Assembly (NCBI RefSeq): GCF_013359775.1
Contig: NZ_JABMCI010000066.1
Coordinates: 186,001-250,000, forward strand
Direction: 5' to 3'
Length of the DNA stretch: 64,000 nucleotides
From: Cellulomonas humilata
GTDB taxonomy: Bacteria; Actinomycetota; Actinomycetes; Actinomycetales; Cellulomonadaceae
This document shows positions 1 through 8,359 of this stretch, in pieces (positions within the stretch are counted from its first letter, which is position 1; each line of letters opens with the position of its first letter). The notes below the pieces were generated by a model. That model did not search any database and had not been told where the DNA came from. It saw only the letters and a list, made by a program, of their open reading frames with translations. A program made the translations under genes and the position numbers.

Positions 1-1
1 C

Positions 2-61
2 GTCGAGCAGGTGCAGGACAGCATCGCGGTGCTCGACACGGAGGCGACGCCCGCGCCGTGA
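2..61 (+). CDS. C-terminal end of an unidentified protein, cut by the window edge
   Basis: An open frame enters from the left edge and ends at a TGA at 59-61, giving 19 residues ending TEATPAP. Codon use (GC-ending third positions) fits a real coding tail, and the next gene starts 80 bp later on the same strand. The fragment is too short to assign any family or function. Confidence 0.4.
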   Translation, partial: VEQVQDSIAVLDTEATPAP

Positions 62-128
62 CCGTGCGACGCGTCACAGCGGCCGGTCCACGGGGTCGGC
101 GGCGACGCGGCCACCACCGGGCGCCGAC

Positions 129-140
129 TACCCTGGCGTC
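129..140 (+). promoter_or_regulatory. -10 element of guaA, probable leaderless promoter
   Basis: TACCCT at 129-134 lies exactly 6 nt before the GTG of guaA and no Shine-Dalgarno sequence is present. Transcription would start at or next to the start codon. No convincing -35 was found. Confidence 0.5.
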
Positions 141-1727
141 GTGACGCAGACGCCTGACCCGGCCGCCACCACCCACCGTCCCGTGCTCGTCGTCGACTTC
201 GGTGCGCAGTACGCGCAGCTGATCGCCCGACGGGTCCGCGAGGCCAACGTGTACTCCGAGATCGTGCCGCACACGGCGTCGGTCGCGGACCTGCTGGCCA
301 AGGACCCGGCCGCGATCATCCTGTCCGGCGGGCCGTCGTCGGTGTACGCCGCCGGCGCCCCGTTCGTGGACCCGGCCCTGTTCGAGGCCGGTGTCCCCGT
401 CCTGGGCATCTGCTACGGCTTCCAGGCGATGGCGGCGGCGCTCGGCGGGACGGTCGCGCAGACCGGTCAGCGCGAGTACGGCGGGACGGCCGTCGCGGTC
501 ACGTCCGCCGGGACCGTGCTGTCCGGCAGCCCCGACGCGCAGACCGTCTGGATGAGCCACGGCGACGCGGTGCACGCCGCGCCCGAGGGGTTCGAGGTGC
601 TGGCGACGTCGGCGGGCAGCCCGGTCGCCGCGTTCGAGGACCGCGCCCGGCGCCTGTACGGCGTCCAGTGGCACCCGGAGGTCAAGCACTCGCCGCTCGG
701 CCAGAAGGCGCTCGAGAACTTCCTCTACCAGGGCGCGGGCCTGAGTCCCGACTGGAACGCCGGCAACGTCGTCGCCGAGCAGGTGGACAAGATCCGCGCT
801 CAGGTGGGAGACGCCCGGGTGATCTGCGGGCTGTCCGGTGGCGTGGACTCCTCGGTCGCCGCGGCGCTCGTGCAGAAGGCCGTCGGCAGCCAGCTCACCT
901 GCGTGTTCGTCGACCACGGGCTGCTGCGCTCCGGCGAGGCCGAGCAGGTGGAGAAGGACTTCGTGGCCGCCACGGGCGTGCAGCTGAAGGTGGTCGACGC
1001 GCGCGAGCGGTTCCTGCACGCGCTCGCGGGCCACACCGACCCCGAGACCAAGCGCAAGATCATCGGCCGCGAGTTCATCCGGGTGTTCGAGCAGGCCGCC
1101 CGCGAGGTGGTCGCTGAGGCCGGTGAGGGCGAGGAGGTCAAGTTCCTCGTCCAGGGCACCCTGTACCCGGACGTCGTCGAGTCCGGCGGCGGCGAGGGCG
1201 CGGCCAACATCAAGTCGCACCACAACGTGGGCGGGCTGCCGGACGACCTCCAGTTCGACCTGGTGGAGCCGCTGCGCACCCTGTTCAAGGACGAGGTCCG
1301 CGCGGTCGGCCTGGAGCTGGGCGTGCCCGAGGGCATCGTGTGGCGCCAGCCGTTCCCGGGTCCCGGGCTGGGCATCCGGATCATCGGCGAGGTCACGGCC
1401 GAGCGTCTCGACATCCTGCGCGCGGCCGACGTCATCGCCCGCGAGGAGCTGACCCGCGCCGGCCTGGACCGCGACATCTGGCAGTGCCCGGTGGTGCTCC
1501 TGGCGGACGTGCGCTCGGTGGGCGTGCAGGGGGACGGCCGGACCTACGGGCACCCCGTCGTCCTGCGGCCGGTGTCGTCCGAGGACGCGATGACCGCAGA
1601 CTGGACCCGCCTGCCCTACGACGTGCTGGCGACGATCTCGACCCGGATCACCAACGAGGTGCCCGAGGTCAACCGCGTGGTCCTCGACGTGACGAGCAAG
1701 CCGCCGGGCACCATCGAGTGGGAGTGA
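141..1727 (+). CDS. guaA: GMP synthase (glutamine-hydrolysing)
   Basis: Converts XMP to GMP with ATP and glutamine, the last step of de novo guanine nucleotide synthesis. The 528 residues match the usual length. The N-terminal class I glutamine amidotransferase domain (about 12-200) has the nucleophile motif GICYGFQ and the HPEV histidine-glutamate pair. The ATP-pyrophosphatase domain has the P-loop SGGVDSS near residue 230. The C-terminal dimerisation domain ends KPPGTIEWE, as in bacterial GuaA. The GTG start at 141 follows a TANNNT -10 by 6 nt. The stop sits in a short 10-bp tandem duplication shared with the next gene's start region. Confidence 0.97.
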   Translation: MTQTPDPAATTHRPVLVVDFGAQYAQLIARRVREANVYSEIVPHTASVADLLAKDPAAIILSGGPSSVYAAGAPFVDPALFEAGVPVLGICYGFQAMAAALGGTVAQTGQREYGGTAVAVTSAGTVLSGSPDAQTVWMSHGDAVHAAPEGFEVLATSAGSPVAAFEDRARRLYGVQWHPEVKHSPLGQKALENFLYQGAGLSPDWNAGNVVAEQVDKIRAQVGDARVICGLSGGVDSSVAAALVQKAVGSQLTCVFVDHGLLRSGEAEQVEKDFVAATGVQLKVVDARERFLHALAGHTDPETKRKIIGREFIRVFEQAAREVVAEAGEGEEVKFLVQGTLYPDVVESGGGEGAANIKSHHNVGGLPDDLQFDLVEPLRTLFKDEVRAVGLELGVPEGIVWRQPFPGPGLGIRIIGEVTAERLDILRAADVIAREELTRAGLDRDIWQCPVVLLADVRSVGVQGDGRTYGHPVVLRPVSSEDAMTADWTRLPYDVLATISTRITNEVPEVNRVVLDVTSKPPGTIEWE

Positions 1728-1747
1728 CTGGGAGTGACTGGGAATGA
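1721..1747. repeat. 10-bp tandem duplication at the guaA stop codon
   Basis: GGAGTGACTG occurs at 1721-1730 and again at 1731-1740, followed by the partial copy GGAATGAC. The first copy holds the guaA stop codon. The second supplies an in-frame GTG that could be the start of the next gene. Confidence 0.8.
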
Positions 1748-1751
1748 CACC

Positions 1752-2144
1752 GTGACCGAGTCCACGACGACCCTCGACCCCTGGGTGCGCAAGGCCGCAG
1801 GAGCGACGAAGCGCTACCGCGTGCTGGCCTGGATCACCGGCACCATGCTGCTGCTGCTCTGCGTCGAGCTCGTCCTCAAGTACGTGTTCCACGCGAGCGG
1901 GGTGGACGCCTCCGGCACGCCGAACCCCGTCATCGGCGCCTGGATCGCGTACGCGCACGGTTGGATCTACGTCGTCTACCTGGTCACGGTCTTCGACCTC
2001 TGGTCGAAGATGCGCTGGCGCCTCGGGCGGCTCGCCACGATGGCCGCGGCCGGCGTGGTGCCGGTCATGTCGTTCATCCTCGAGCGCAAGGTGCACGCGC
2101 AGGCGCTCGCCCGCATCGAGGCCGCCGGTGGCGCACGCGGGTGA
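1752..2144 (+). CDS. DUF3817 integral membrane protein
   Basis: A small membrane protein of about 130 residues that I place in the DUF3817 family by its layout: helices near residues 20-45, 60-80 and 95-115, with conserved HGWIYVVYL and DLWSKMRW segments between them. Function is unknown; in actinomycetes it is often found beside guaA. The frame is open from GTG 1734. I prefer GTG 1752 because GGGA at 1740-1743 gives a ribosome-binding site at sensible distance, whereas 1734 lies in the duplicated guaA stop sequence. Probably co-transcribed with guaA. Confidence 0.8.
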   Translation: MTESTTTLDPWVRKAAGATKRYRVLAWITGTMLLLLCVELVLKYVFHASGVDASGTPNPVIGAWIAYAHGWIYVVYLVTVFDLWSKMRWRLGRLATMAAAGVVPVMSFILERKVHAQALARIEAAGGARG

Positions 2145-2183
2145 GATGTTCCGGATCCTGGACGAACGTCCGTTTCGCGCCGA

Positions 2184-2195
2184 TACGGTGAGCGC
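2184..2195 (+). promoter_or_regulatory. -10 element of the glycosyltransferase gene, leaderless type
   Basis: TACGGT at 2184-2189 ends exactly 6 nt before the GTG at 2196, and no ribosome-binding site is visible. This is the same arrangement as at guaA. Confidence 0.5.
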
Positions 2196-3356
2196 GTGCT
2201 GATCGTCCACGTCTCCGACTGCTACGCACCGCGCACCGGGGGGATCGAGTCGCAGGTGGGGGACCTCGCCGCGCGCCAGGTCGCCGCCGGCCACGAGGTG
2301 CACGTCCTGACGGCCACCCTGGGCGTGGGTGGCGAGCGCGGTGGGGTCGTCGACCGGGAGCACGGCGTGCACGTGCACCGGCTGGGCGCGCGGATCCCGT
2401 TCGACCTGCCCGTGAACCCCGTCGGCCCCCGCCTGGTCCGTGAGGCCTACGCCGCCCTGCGGCCCGACGTGGTGCACGTGCACGCCGGCGTGCTGTCCCC
2501 GTTCGCGTACGACGGCGCGCGGATCGCCCTCGACCTGGGCCTGCCGACCGCGATCACGTGGCACTGCATGCTCGACGGCGTCGTCGGCGCCCTGCGGGCC
2601 GCGGTGGGACGCACGCGCTGGCAGCAGACGCCCGCCGCGCTGAGCGCGGTCAGCCACGCCGCCGCGGCACGCGTGCGGCAGGTGTTCGGCACCGAGGTGT
2701 CGGTGATGCCGAACGGGATCGACCTGGACCTGTGGGCGCCTCGGACCTTCTCCGAGGGGAGGGGACGTCCGGGCGAGCAGGGCCCGCTGCGGCTCGTCTC
2801 GACCATGCGCCTGGCTCCGCGCAAGAGGGCGGTCCCGCTGGTCGAGCTGGTCGGCCAGGCCGCCCGCAGGCTGCCGCCCGACCGGCTGCGCCTGTCGATC
2901 ATCGGGTCCGGCCCGGCTCAGGGCCGGGTCTCCTCCACCGTGGCGGAGCAGGGGCTCCAGCACGTCGTGGAGCTGCGCGGCCGGCTGACCCGGCCCCAGG
3001 TCCGCAGCGCGTACACCGACGCCGAGGTGTTCCTCGCCCCCGCCGAGCTCGAGGCGTTCGGCATCGCGGCCCTCGAGGCCCGCACGGCCGGGCTGGCGAT
3101 CGTCGCCCGCCGCGGCACGGGCATCGAGGAGTTCGTCGAGGACGGCGTGGACGGCCTGCTGGTGGCCGACGACGCCGAGATGACCGAGGCGATCGTGCAC
3201 CTGGCGCGCGACGGGCGGCTGCTCGACGGCATGCTCACGCACAACCGCGCTGTCCGACCCAGGTTCGGGTGGGACGACGTTCTCGGTGCCGCGGACGCGG
3301 AGTACGCGCGGGCTCGCGCGGCGAAATCTCCCACTTCGTCACCCGCCCCTCACTAG
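2196..3356 (+). CDS. GT4-family glycosyltransferase
   Basis: A 386-residue retaining glycosyltransferase with the two-Rossmann GT-B fold. The N-terminal acceptor domain begins with SDCYAPRTGGIESQV, typical of GT4 enzymes. The C-terminal nucleotide-sugar domain contains the E-x7-E signature ELEAFGIAALE near residue 285, followed by GTGIEEFV. It resembles mannosyl- or glucosyltransferases of envelope glycolipid or polysaccharide synthesis, but donor and acceptor cannot be read from the sequence. No membrane segment, so cytoplasmic or peripheral. The gene stands alone between unrelated membrane-protein genes. Confidence 0.85.
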   Translation: MLIVHVSDCYAPRTGGIESQVGDLAARQVAAGHEVHVLTATLGVGGERGGVVDREHGVHVHRLGARIPFDLPVNPVGPRLVREAYAALRPDVVHVHAGVLSPFAYDGARIALDLGLPTAITWHCMLDGVVGALRAAVGRTRWQQTPAALSAVSHAAAARVRQVFGTEVSVMPNGIDLDLWAPRTFSEGRGRPGEQGPLRLVSTMRLAPRKRAVPLVELVGQAARRLPPDRLRLSIIGSGPAQGRVSSTVAEQGLQHVVELRGRLTRPQVRSAYTDAEVFLAPAELEAFGIAALEARTAGLAIVARRGTGIEEFVEDGVDGLLVADDAEMTEAIVHLARDGRLLDGMLTHNRAVRPRFGWDDVLGAADAEYARARAAKSPTSSPAPH

Positions 3357-3431
3357 AGTCGTTTCGTTGGACGGTTCTGTCAGGGGCCGCACGGCACACC
3401 TGCCCGTCCTCTGGGGCTCAGAGAGGGAGAC

Positions 3432-3902
3432 ATGACGACGACGACGGGACAACCGAAATCGGTCCGCGTGCTCGGGCTGTTGACCATCATCTTCGGGATC
3501 ATCTTCATCATCGCGGGCGGCATCACGTGGGGCGCCGTGGCCAGCAACCTGGCGGCCGAGCAGATCACGGTGTCCGAGGACGCGCAGGCGTTCGGCGGCC
3601 AGCTGGTCGACACCCCGTGGGAGGCCTGGTTCCAGGCCGACATCATCAACACCCACGCGCTCGAGGCCACTGACGGCCAGACCTACGCCCAGCTGGACCA
3701 GGACGACGAGCGCCGCGGCACGGTCATGACGGCGTCGTTCCTGCGCGCCTCGCTGTTCACCTCGGTGGTCGCGTTCGGCGTCGCGCTGCTCGTGGTCGGC
3801 ATCGGTGTCGTGTTCATCCTCATCGGGTGGGCGCTGCGCAAGGTCGGCACCACCACCTACGCCGACACGACGGCTCCGGTGGCTCCGGACCCGGTGGTCT
3901 GA
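3432..3902 (+). CDS. Two-helix membrane protein, unknown function
   Basis: A 156-residue protein with one membrane helix near residues 12-38 and a second near 105-132, separated by an acidic extracytoplasmic loop of about 65 residues, and a short proline-rich tail. Similar actinobacterial proteins have been called aromatic ring-opening dioxygenase LigA in databases, but nothing here supports an enzyme: there are no metal ligands and no catalytic fold. The ATG at 3432 has a clear ribosome-binding site (GAGAGGGAG). TAGAGT near 3354 could be its -10. A strong terminator follows. Confidence 0.75.
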   Translation: MTTTTGQPKSVRVLGLLTIIFGIIFIIAGGITWGAVASNLAAEQITVSEDAQAFGGQLVDTPWEAWFQADIINTHALEATDGQTYAQLDQDDERRGTVMTASFLRASLFTSVVAFGVALLVVGIGVVFILIGWALRKVGTTTYADTTAPVAPDPVV

Positions 3903-3908
3903 CGACGA

Positions 3909-3944
3909 CAGGGGCGACGTCCGAGGGCTCGGACGTCGCCCCTG
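3909..3944. terminator. Bidirectional intrinsic terminator
   Basis: A perfect 16-bp inverted repeat (CAGGGGCGACGTCCGA and its complement) with a 4-nt loop. It lies between the stop of the + strand membrane protein and the end of the - strand operon, so it can serve both. There is no U-tract, as is usual in high-GC actinomycetes. Confidence 0.8.
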
Positions 3945-3953
3945 CTCGGGCGG

Positions 3954-4445
3954 TCAGCGCCGGGCGCGTGCTCCGCTCACGATCGAGCCGACCAGCAGGG
4001 CGGTCCCGGCGACCGCGAGGAGCACGATCATCGCGAGCTGGAGGTCGATCGCGACCCCTGCCGCCCACGCGAGCAGGCCGACGCCGATCGCGGCGATGAC
4101 CAGGCCCCAGACGACCGTCCCGACCCGCAGCCGGCGGCGGGGTGTGTCGACCGGTGCCGGCTCCGACGGTGCGGCCGCTGCGACGAACGGGTCCGGGCTG
4201 GTGGCGGGCCCGTCGATCCGCTCGGTGCGGTCCGACGGGGAGTACAGCGCGCCGATCGGGGACGTCGCCGTGGTGGGCTCGGGCGACCCGAACGGTGCCG
4301 GCTGCGACGCCGTCTCGTCCGCTGCGACCTCGTCGACCGGGATCACGGTCGTGTCGTCGGCGTCGGCGTCGGCAGTGGGCTCGGGGTCGGTGACCGGCAG
4401 GGCGAGCGTCTCGTCGTCGTCGCGGGGGGTCTTGTCGGTGGACAT
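3954..4445 (-). CDS. Acidic-tailed membrane protein downstream of pspC
   Basis: A 163-residue protein with about 100 residues of disordered Asp/Ala/Pro-rich N-terminal sequence, then two membrane helices near 108-130 and 135-155 separated by a very short turn. Its ATG overlaps the stop of the upstream PspC gene (TGATG), so it is translationally coupled and probably belongs to the same envelope-stress module. No family could be assigned with confidence. Confidence 0.7.
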   Translation of the reverse strand: MSTDKTPRDDDETLALPVTDPEPTADADADDTTVIPVDEVAADETASQPAPFGSPEPTTATSPIGALYSPSDRTERIDGPATSPDPFVAAAAPSEPAPVDTPRRRLRVGTVVWGLVIAAIGVGLLAWAAGVAIDLQLAMIVLLAVAGTALLVGSIVSGARARR

Positions 4446-5833
4446 CAGTTCTCCTCGATGATCGAGACGTCGCCGGCGCCGATCTGCACCTGCAGCGCGA
4501 GCTGCGGGCCGTCGGAGCCGATGTCGTCGGTCGTGAACGTGCTGGGGTTGAGGCCCACCCCGTCGGAGCCCTTGCTCTGCCCGTCGACCTCCCAGCGCAC
4601 GGAGCCCGCACCGGCCTCCACGTCGGCGGACACGGTCGCGTCGCTCGGCACGACGACGGTGAGGTCACCGGCCGCGAGCGAGATCGGGACCACGAGGGTC
4701 TGGGACGTCAGGGGCACGTCGGTGAGGTCGATGGTCACGTCGCCGAATCCCATCGAGAACCCGTCGGCGGCCTCGGAGCGGTCCGTGATCACGGCGACGC
4801 CGTCAGCGGCGAAGTCGTGCCGGGCGTCCGACGACCAGGTCCAGTCGGCGTTCTGCACCGCGCCGAGGGGAACGGCCACGAGGACGCCGACCACCGCGAG
4901 CCCGCCGAGGGCGCCGCTGGTCCGGCCACGCAGACCCGAGACGATGATGCCGAGGCCGGCCAGGACGATGCCGATACCCAGCGCGGTGAGTGCGACCGGT
5001 CCGGTGAAGTCGCCCGACCGCTCGGCCATCAGCAGCAGGGCGAGCGCGAGCAGGCTGAGCGCGACGACCACACCGACCGTGCCGGCACCGGCGCCGGGGG
5101 TGCGCGGACGCGGGGGGCGCGGCGGCTGCACGGGTCGGGGCGCCGGGGCCGGCTGAGCCGGGGCGTAGGACGTCCAGGCCGGGGCAGCGGCCGGCGGAGC
5201 GCCGTACGCGGAGGTCGTCGGCGTCGCGGCGGCGGTCGGGTAGGAGGCCGCGGGGTAGCTGGTCGCGGGGTAGGTGGCCGCGCCCGCCGGCGGCACGTAG
5301 GGGACGTACGGCGGGGCCGGCGGGCGGGGCCTGGACGGCTGCTGGTTGGAGACGACGGCGATCAGCGTGACGATGCCGCAGACGAGCGCGATCCAGAGGA
5401 TGCCCTGGACCCATCCGGGCGGACCCCAGAAGAAGAACCAGTTGTCGCCGCGGCCGAAGCCGACGATGACGAACGCGAGGGCGCCGAGCAGCGCGATGTC
5501 GAAGCGGCCGAGGATCATCTCCTCGAGGTGGATCCGTCCGTCCCGTCGCTCGGGCAGCAGGGCCCACGCGGCGCCGTACGCCACGAGGCCGAGCCCGCCC
5601 AGCAGGAGGGTCGCGAAGAAGATGCCGCGGACCAGCAGCGGGTCGATGCCGAAGCGGTCGCCGATGCCGCCGCTGACGCCGCCGATCCAGCGGTCGTCGG
5701 CGCGGGTGATGCCGAGGCGGCGCACACCGGCGAAGAAGCTGTTCGAGGTGTGCCCAGGTGCTGCGGCGGGTGCCGGGTCCGGAGTGGCGGTGCCCGGTGC
5801 CGGCTCCGGGCCGGCGGGGGTGGTCGTGTCCAT
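4445..5833 (-). CDS. PspC-domain membrane protein with C-terminal toast-rack-like domain
   Basis: The 462 residues contain a PspC domain near 33-100 (DDRWIGGVSGGIGDRFGID, then a membrane helix and ALLPERRDG). Further helices, a Pro/Ala/Tyr-rich linker (about 165-260) and more helices follow. The end is a beta-rich extracytoplasmic domain (about 345-462) with repeated AAGDLTVVVP and IGAGDVSI strands, like toast-rack/DUF4097-type domains. I chose the ATG at 5833 because AGGA lies just upstream; the frame stays open further. It is divergent from a PspC-containing histidine kinase, suggesting it senses or buffers membrane stress with that kinase. Confidence 0.8.
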   Translation of the reverse strand: MDTTTPAGPEPAPGTATPDPAPAAAPGHTSNSFFAGVRRLGITRADDRWIGGVSGGIGDRFGIDPLLVRGIFFATLLLGGLGLVAYGAAWALLPERRDGRIHLEEMILGRFDIALLGALAFVIVGFGRGDNWFFFWGPPGWVQGILWIALVCGIVTLIAVVSNQQPSRPRPPAPPYVPYVPPAGAATYPATSYPAASYPTAAATPTTSAYGAPPAAAPAWTSYAPAQPAPAPRPVQPPRPPRPRTPGAGAGTVGVVVALSLLALALLLMAERSGDFTGPVALTALGIGIVLAGLGIIVSGLRGRTSGALGGLAVVGVLVAVPLGAVQNADWTWSSDARHDFAADGVAVITDRSEAADGFSMGFGDVTIDLTDVPLTSQTLVVPISLAAGDLTVVVPSDATVSADVEAGAGSVRWEVDGQSKGSDGVGLNPSTFTTDDIGSDGPQLALQVQIGAGDVSIIEEN

Positions 5834-5991
5834 GTCTCGATCCTGCTCGCCCGGACCGTCCCGGGGCATCGGGTGGTCCCCTGAGCGCACCCTGATCCTT
5901 GGTGCTGCGGACCCCTGAACCTGGTCCGAGGAACCCTGAACAGACCCCGGAGGTGGCCCCGGAGGGCGCCGGGGCGTGTGACGATCGGACC

Positions 5992-7299
5992 GTGCACACG
6001 ACCGCTCCTCCTCTGGCGCCCACGCGCCGGCTGCCGCTGCGCCGCCCCGCGCGCGGGCGGTGGTTCGGCGGCGTCGCGCTGGGGCTCGCCGCGCACCTCG
6101 ACCTGCCGGTCGCCCTGGTGCGGCTCGCGTTCGTGGTGCTCACGCCCATCGGCGCGATCGGACCCGTGCTGTACGTGTTCTGGTGGCTGGCCGTCCCGGC
6201 GGGCGACCCGGCCGCTGCCGCGCAGGAGGTGCGTCCGAGCGCGCTGACCCGGCTGGCCCGACGGCAGGCCGTGATCGAGCCGGGCCGGCGCATCCCGGTC
6301 ACCGACATCGCCATCGGCGCCGTGCTGGTGATCGCGGCCGCCCTGCTCATCGCGGTCCGGTCCGGGGCCGACGTGGACGCGGACTGGCTCCTGCCCGCGC
6401 TGATCGTGCTGGCCGGTCTGTGGCTGGCGTGGAGCCAGCTCGACGAGGTGCAGCGCGGTCGCCTGCGGGACCGGGCCGGTGGGCGGACTCCCGTCAGCCT
6501 CCTGCGGGTCGCCGGCGGGATCCTGCTCGCGGGCGTCGGCGTGCTCCTGTTCGTCGGCCTGGCGTCGGGGGAGGGCGTCGAGACGGCGACGCTCGCGCAG
6601 TCGATCGTCGCGGCGCTGGTGATGCTCGGGGGCGTGGCCCTGGTGCTCACGCCCTGGTGGTTGCGACTGGTGCGGGAGCTCGGCGACGAGCGGGCCGCCC
6701 GTGCGCGGGAGTCGGAACGCGCGGACATCGCCGCCCACCTGCACGACTCCGTGCTCCAGACGCTGGCCCTCATCCGGTCCCGGGCCGACGACTCCGCGGA
6801 GGTGGCCCGCATGGCGCGCGCGCAGGAGCGCGAGCTGCGCGAGTGGCTCTACGACGACCGCCCCGCGCCGGGCACCTCCGTGGCGGCGGCGCTGCGGGAG
6901 ATCGTCGCCGAGGTCGAGGACTCGCGCTCGGGGCCGACCGGCGACCCGGTGGCCGTCGAGTCGGTGGTGGTCGGCGACCGCGTGCCCGACGCCGACACCG
7001 AGGCGCTGCTCCAGGCCACCCGCGAGGCACTCGTCAACGCGGTGGTGCACGGGCGCCCGCCGGTGTCGCTCTACCTCGAGGTGGGTGCGTCCGAGGTCGA
7101 GGTGTTCGTGCGCGACCACGGCGACGGCTTCGACCTCGACGAGGTCGGCACCGACCGGTTCGGGGTGCGGGAGTCGATCATCGGGCGGGTGCGGCGTCGC
7201 GGCGGGAAGGCGACCGTGACCAGCAGCCCGGAGCGCGGGACCGAGGTGCACCTGGTCGTACCGATCCGGTCCACGGACGAGCAAGGAGCGCAGTCATGA
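5992..7299 (+). CDS. PspC-domain sensor histidine kinase (HisKA_3 type)
   Basis: A 435-residue membrane kinase. An N-terminal PspC domain (about 10-75, GRWFGGVALGLAAHL) is followed by four further predicted helices, then a HisKA_3 dimerisation domain with the phospho-acceptor in HLHDSVLQTL (His near 251). The HATPase domain has an N-box in ATREALVNAVVHG and a G-box in DHGDGFDL. GTG 5992 is preferred: GACGAT lies exactly 6 nt upstream, matching the leaderless pattern of this window, and the frame upstream lacks coding character. It overlaps the response regulator by 4 bp (ATGA). It most likely phosphorylates that LuxR-type partner in response to envelope stress. Confidence 0.88.
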   Translation: MHTTAPPLAPTRRLPLRRPARGRWFGGVALGLAAHLDLPVALVRLAFVVLTPIGAIGPVLYVFWWLAVPAGDPAAAAQEVRPSALTRLARRQAVIEPGRRIPVTDIAIGAVLVIAAALLIAVRSGADVDADWLLPALIVLAGLWLAWSQLDEVQRGRLRDRAGGRTPVSLLRVAGGILLAGVGVLLFVGLASGEGVETATLAQSIVAALVMLGGVALVLTPWWLRLVRELGDERAARARESERADIAAHLHDSVLQTLALIRSRADDSAEVARMARAQERELREWLYDDRPAPGTSVAAALREIVAEVEDSRSGPTGDPVAVESVVVGDRVPDADTEALLQATREALVNAVVHGRPPVSLYLEVGASEVEVFVRDHGDGFDLDEVGTDRFGVRESIIGRVRRRGGKATVTSSPERGTEVHLVVPIRSTDEQGAQS

Positions 7300-7952
7300 G
7301 CGAGGCAGTCGACGTGGTGCTGGTGGACGACCACCACATGTTCCGGACCGGCGTGAAGGCGTCGCTCGACGCGGGCGTGCGGGTGATCGGCGAGGCGGAC
7401 ACGGTCGACGAGGCGATCCGCCTGGTCCGCGAGCTGAAACCTCCGGTCGTCCTGCTCGACGTGCACCTGCCCGGCGGGGACGGCGGTGGTGGCGCCGAGG
7501 TGATCAAGGCGTGCACCGACCTGCTGGGCCAGACCCGGTTCCTGGCCCTGTCGGTGTCCGACGCCTCCGAGGACGTGGTGGCCGTCATCCGCGCCGGCGC
7601 CCGGGGGTACGTGACGAAGGCGATCGACGGCACCGACCTGTCGGACGCGGTGCGCCGCGTGGCCGGCGGGGACGCGGTGTTCTCGCCGCGGCTGGCGGGG
7701 TTCGTGCTCGACGCGTTCGGCGCCGCCGCGGGGGACGTGGCCATCGGCGACGACGAGCTGGACCGGCTCTCGGCCCGGGAGCGCGAGGTCATGCGGCTCA
7801 TCGCGCGCGGGTACTCCTACCGCGAGGTGGCCTCCGAGCTGTTCATCTCGATCAAGACCGTGGAGACCCACGTCTCCGCCGTGCTCCGCAAGCTCCAGCT
7901 CTCCAGCCGCCACGAGCTCACGCGGTGGGCGGCGGCCCGGCGGCTGCTGTGA
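7296..7952 (+). CDS. NarL/LuxR-family response regulator
   Basis: A 218-residue regulator. The receiver domain (about 5-120) has the acidic pair in DDHH, the phospho-acceptor Asp near residue 55 (LLDVHLPGG) and the conserved Lys in YVTKAIDG. The C-terminal LuxR helix-turn-helix (about 150-212) carries LSAREREVMRLIARGYSYREVA and IKTVETHV in separate blocks. Its ATG overlaps the kinase stop, and its own stop overlaps the next ATG (TGATG), so kinase, regulator and NUDIX gene form one translationally coupled unit. Likely targets are the divergent PspC genes. Confidence 0.92.
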   Translation: MSEAVDVVLVDDHHMFRTGVKASLDAGVRVIGEADTVDEAIRLVRELKPPVVLLDVHLPGGDGGGGAEVIKACTDLLGQTRFLALSVSDASEDVVAVIRAGARGYVTKAIDGTDLSDAVRRVAGGDAVFSPRLAGFVLDAFGAAAGDVAIGDDELDRLSAREREVMRLIARGYSYREVASELFISIKTVETHVSAVLRKLQLSSRHELTRWAAARRLL

Positions 7953-8359
7953 TGCTCCGCGTCGGCGCCTACGCGGTCGTCGTCGACTCCGGTCGGGTGC
8001 TCCTGCCGCACTGGCGCGGGGACGGCCGGTGGATGCTGCCGGGCGGCGGGATCGACCCGGGGGAGGACCCGGCCGATGCCGCGGTGCGGGAGGTGCTCGA
8101 GGAGACCGGCTTCGACGTCGAGCTCGACGGTCTGCTCGGCATCGACTCGTTGGTGGTGCCGGCGAAGGACCGGATCAACGCCTCCGACGGCCCGATGCAC
8201 TGGCTGCGGGTCGTGTACCGCGCGCACGTCGTCGGCGGCGAGCTGCGCGACGAGGCCGACGGGAGCACCGACGCGGCGGCGTGGTTCGACCTCGCCGAGG
8301 TGCCGGGGCTGCGCCGGGTGGAGCTGGTCGACGTCGCCCTGCGGCTGGCCGGGCACTAG
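7952..8359 (+). CDS. NUDIX hydrolase
   Basis: A 135-residue NUDIX protein. The Nudix box starts at GGGIDPGED and continues REVLEETGF, with the metal-binding glutamates present. It hydrolyses some nucleoside diphosphate derivative; the substrate cannot be told. The ATG overlaps the response-regulator stop (TGATG). Its stop and the stop of the opposing hydrolase gene share one CTAG (8356-8359). Confidence 0.88.
   Translation: MLRVGAYAVVVDSGRVLLPHWRGDGRWMLPGGGIDPGEDPADAAVREVLEETGFDVELDGLLGIDSLVVPAKDRINASDGPMHWLRVVYRAHVVGGELRDEADGSTDAAAWFDLAEVPGLRRVELVDVALRLAGH

Noticed and set aside
1734-1751. GTG 1734 as start of the DUF3817 gene
   Set aside because: It lies in the duplicated guaA stop sequence and has no spaced ribosome-binding site; GTG 1752 does. 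It cannot be excluded completely.
3432-3902. Ring-opening dioxygenase LigA
   Set aside because: The name circulates for such proteins, but this is a two-helix membrane protein with no metal ligands or catalytic motif.
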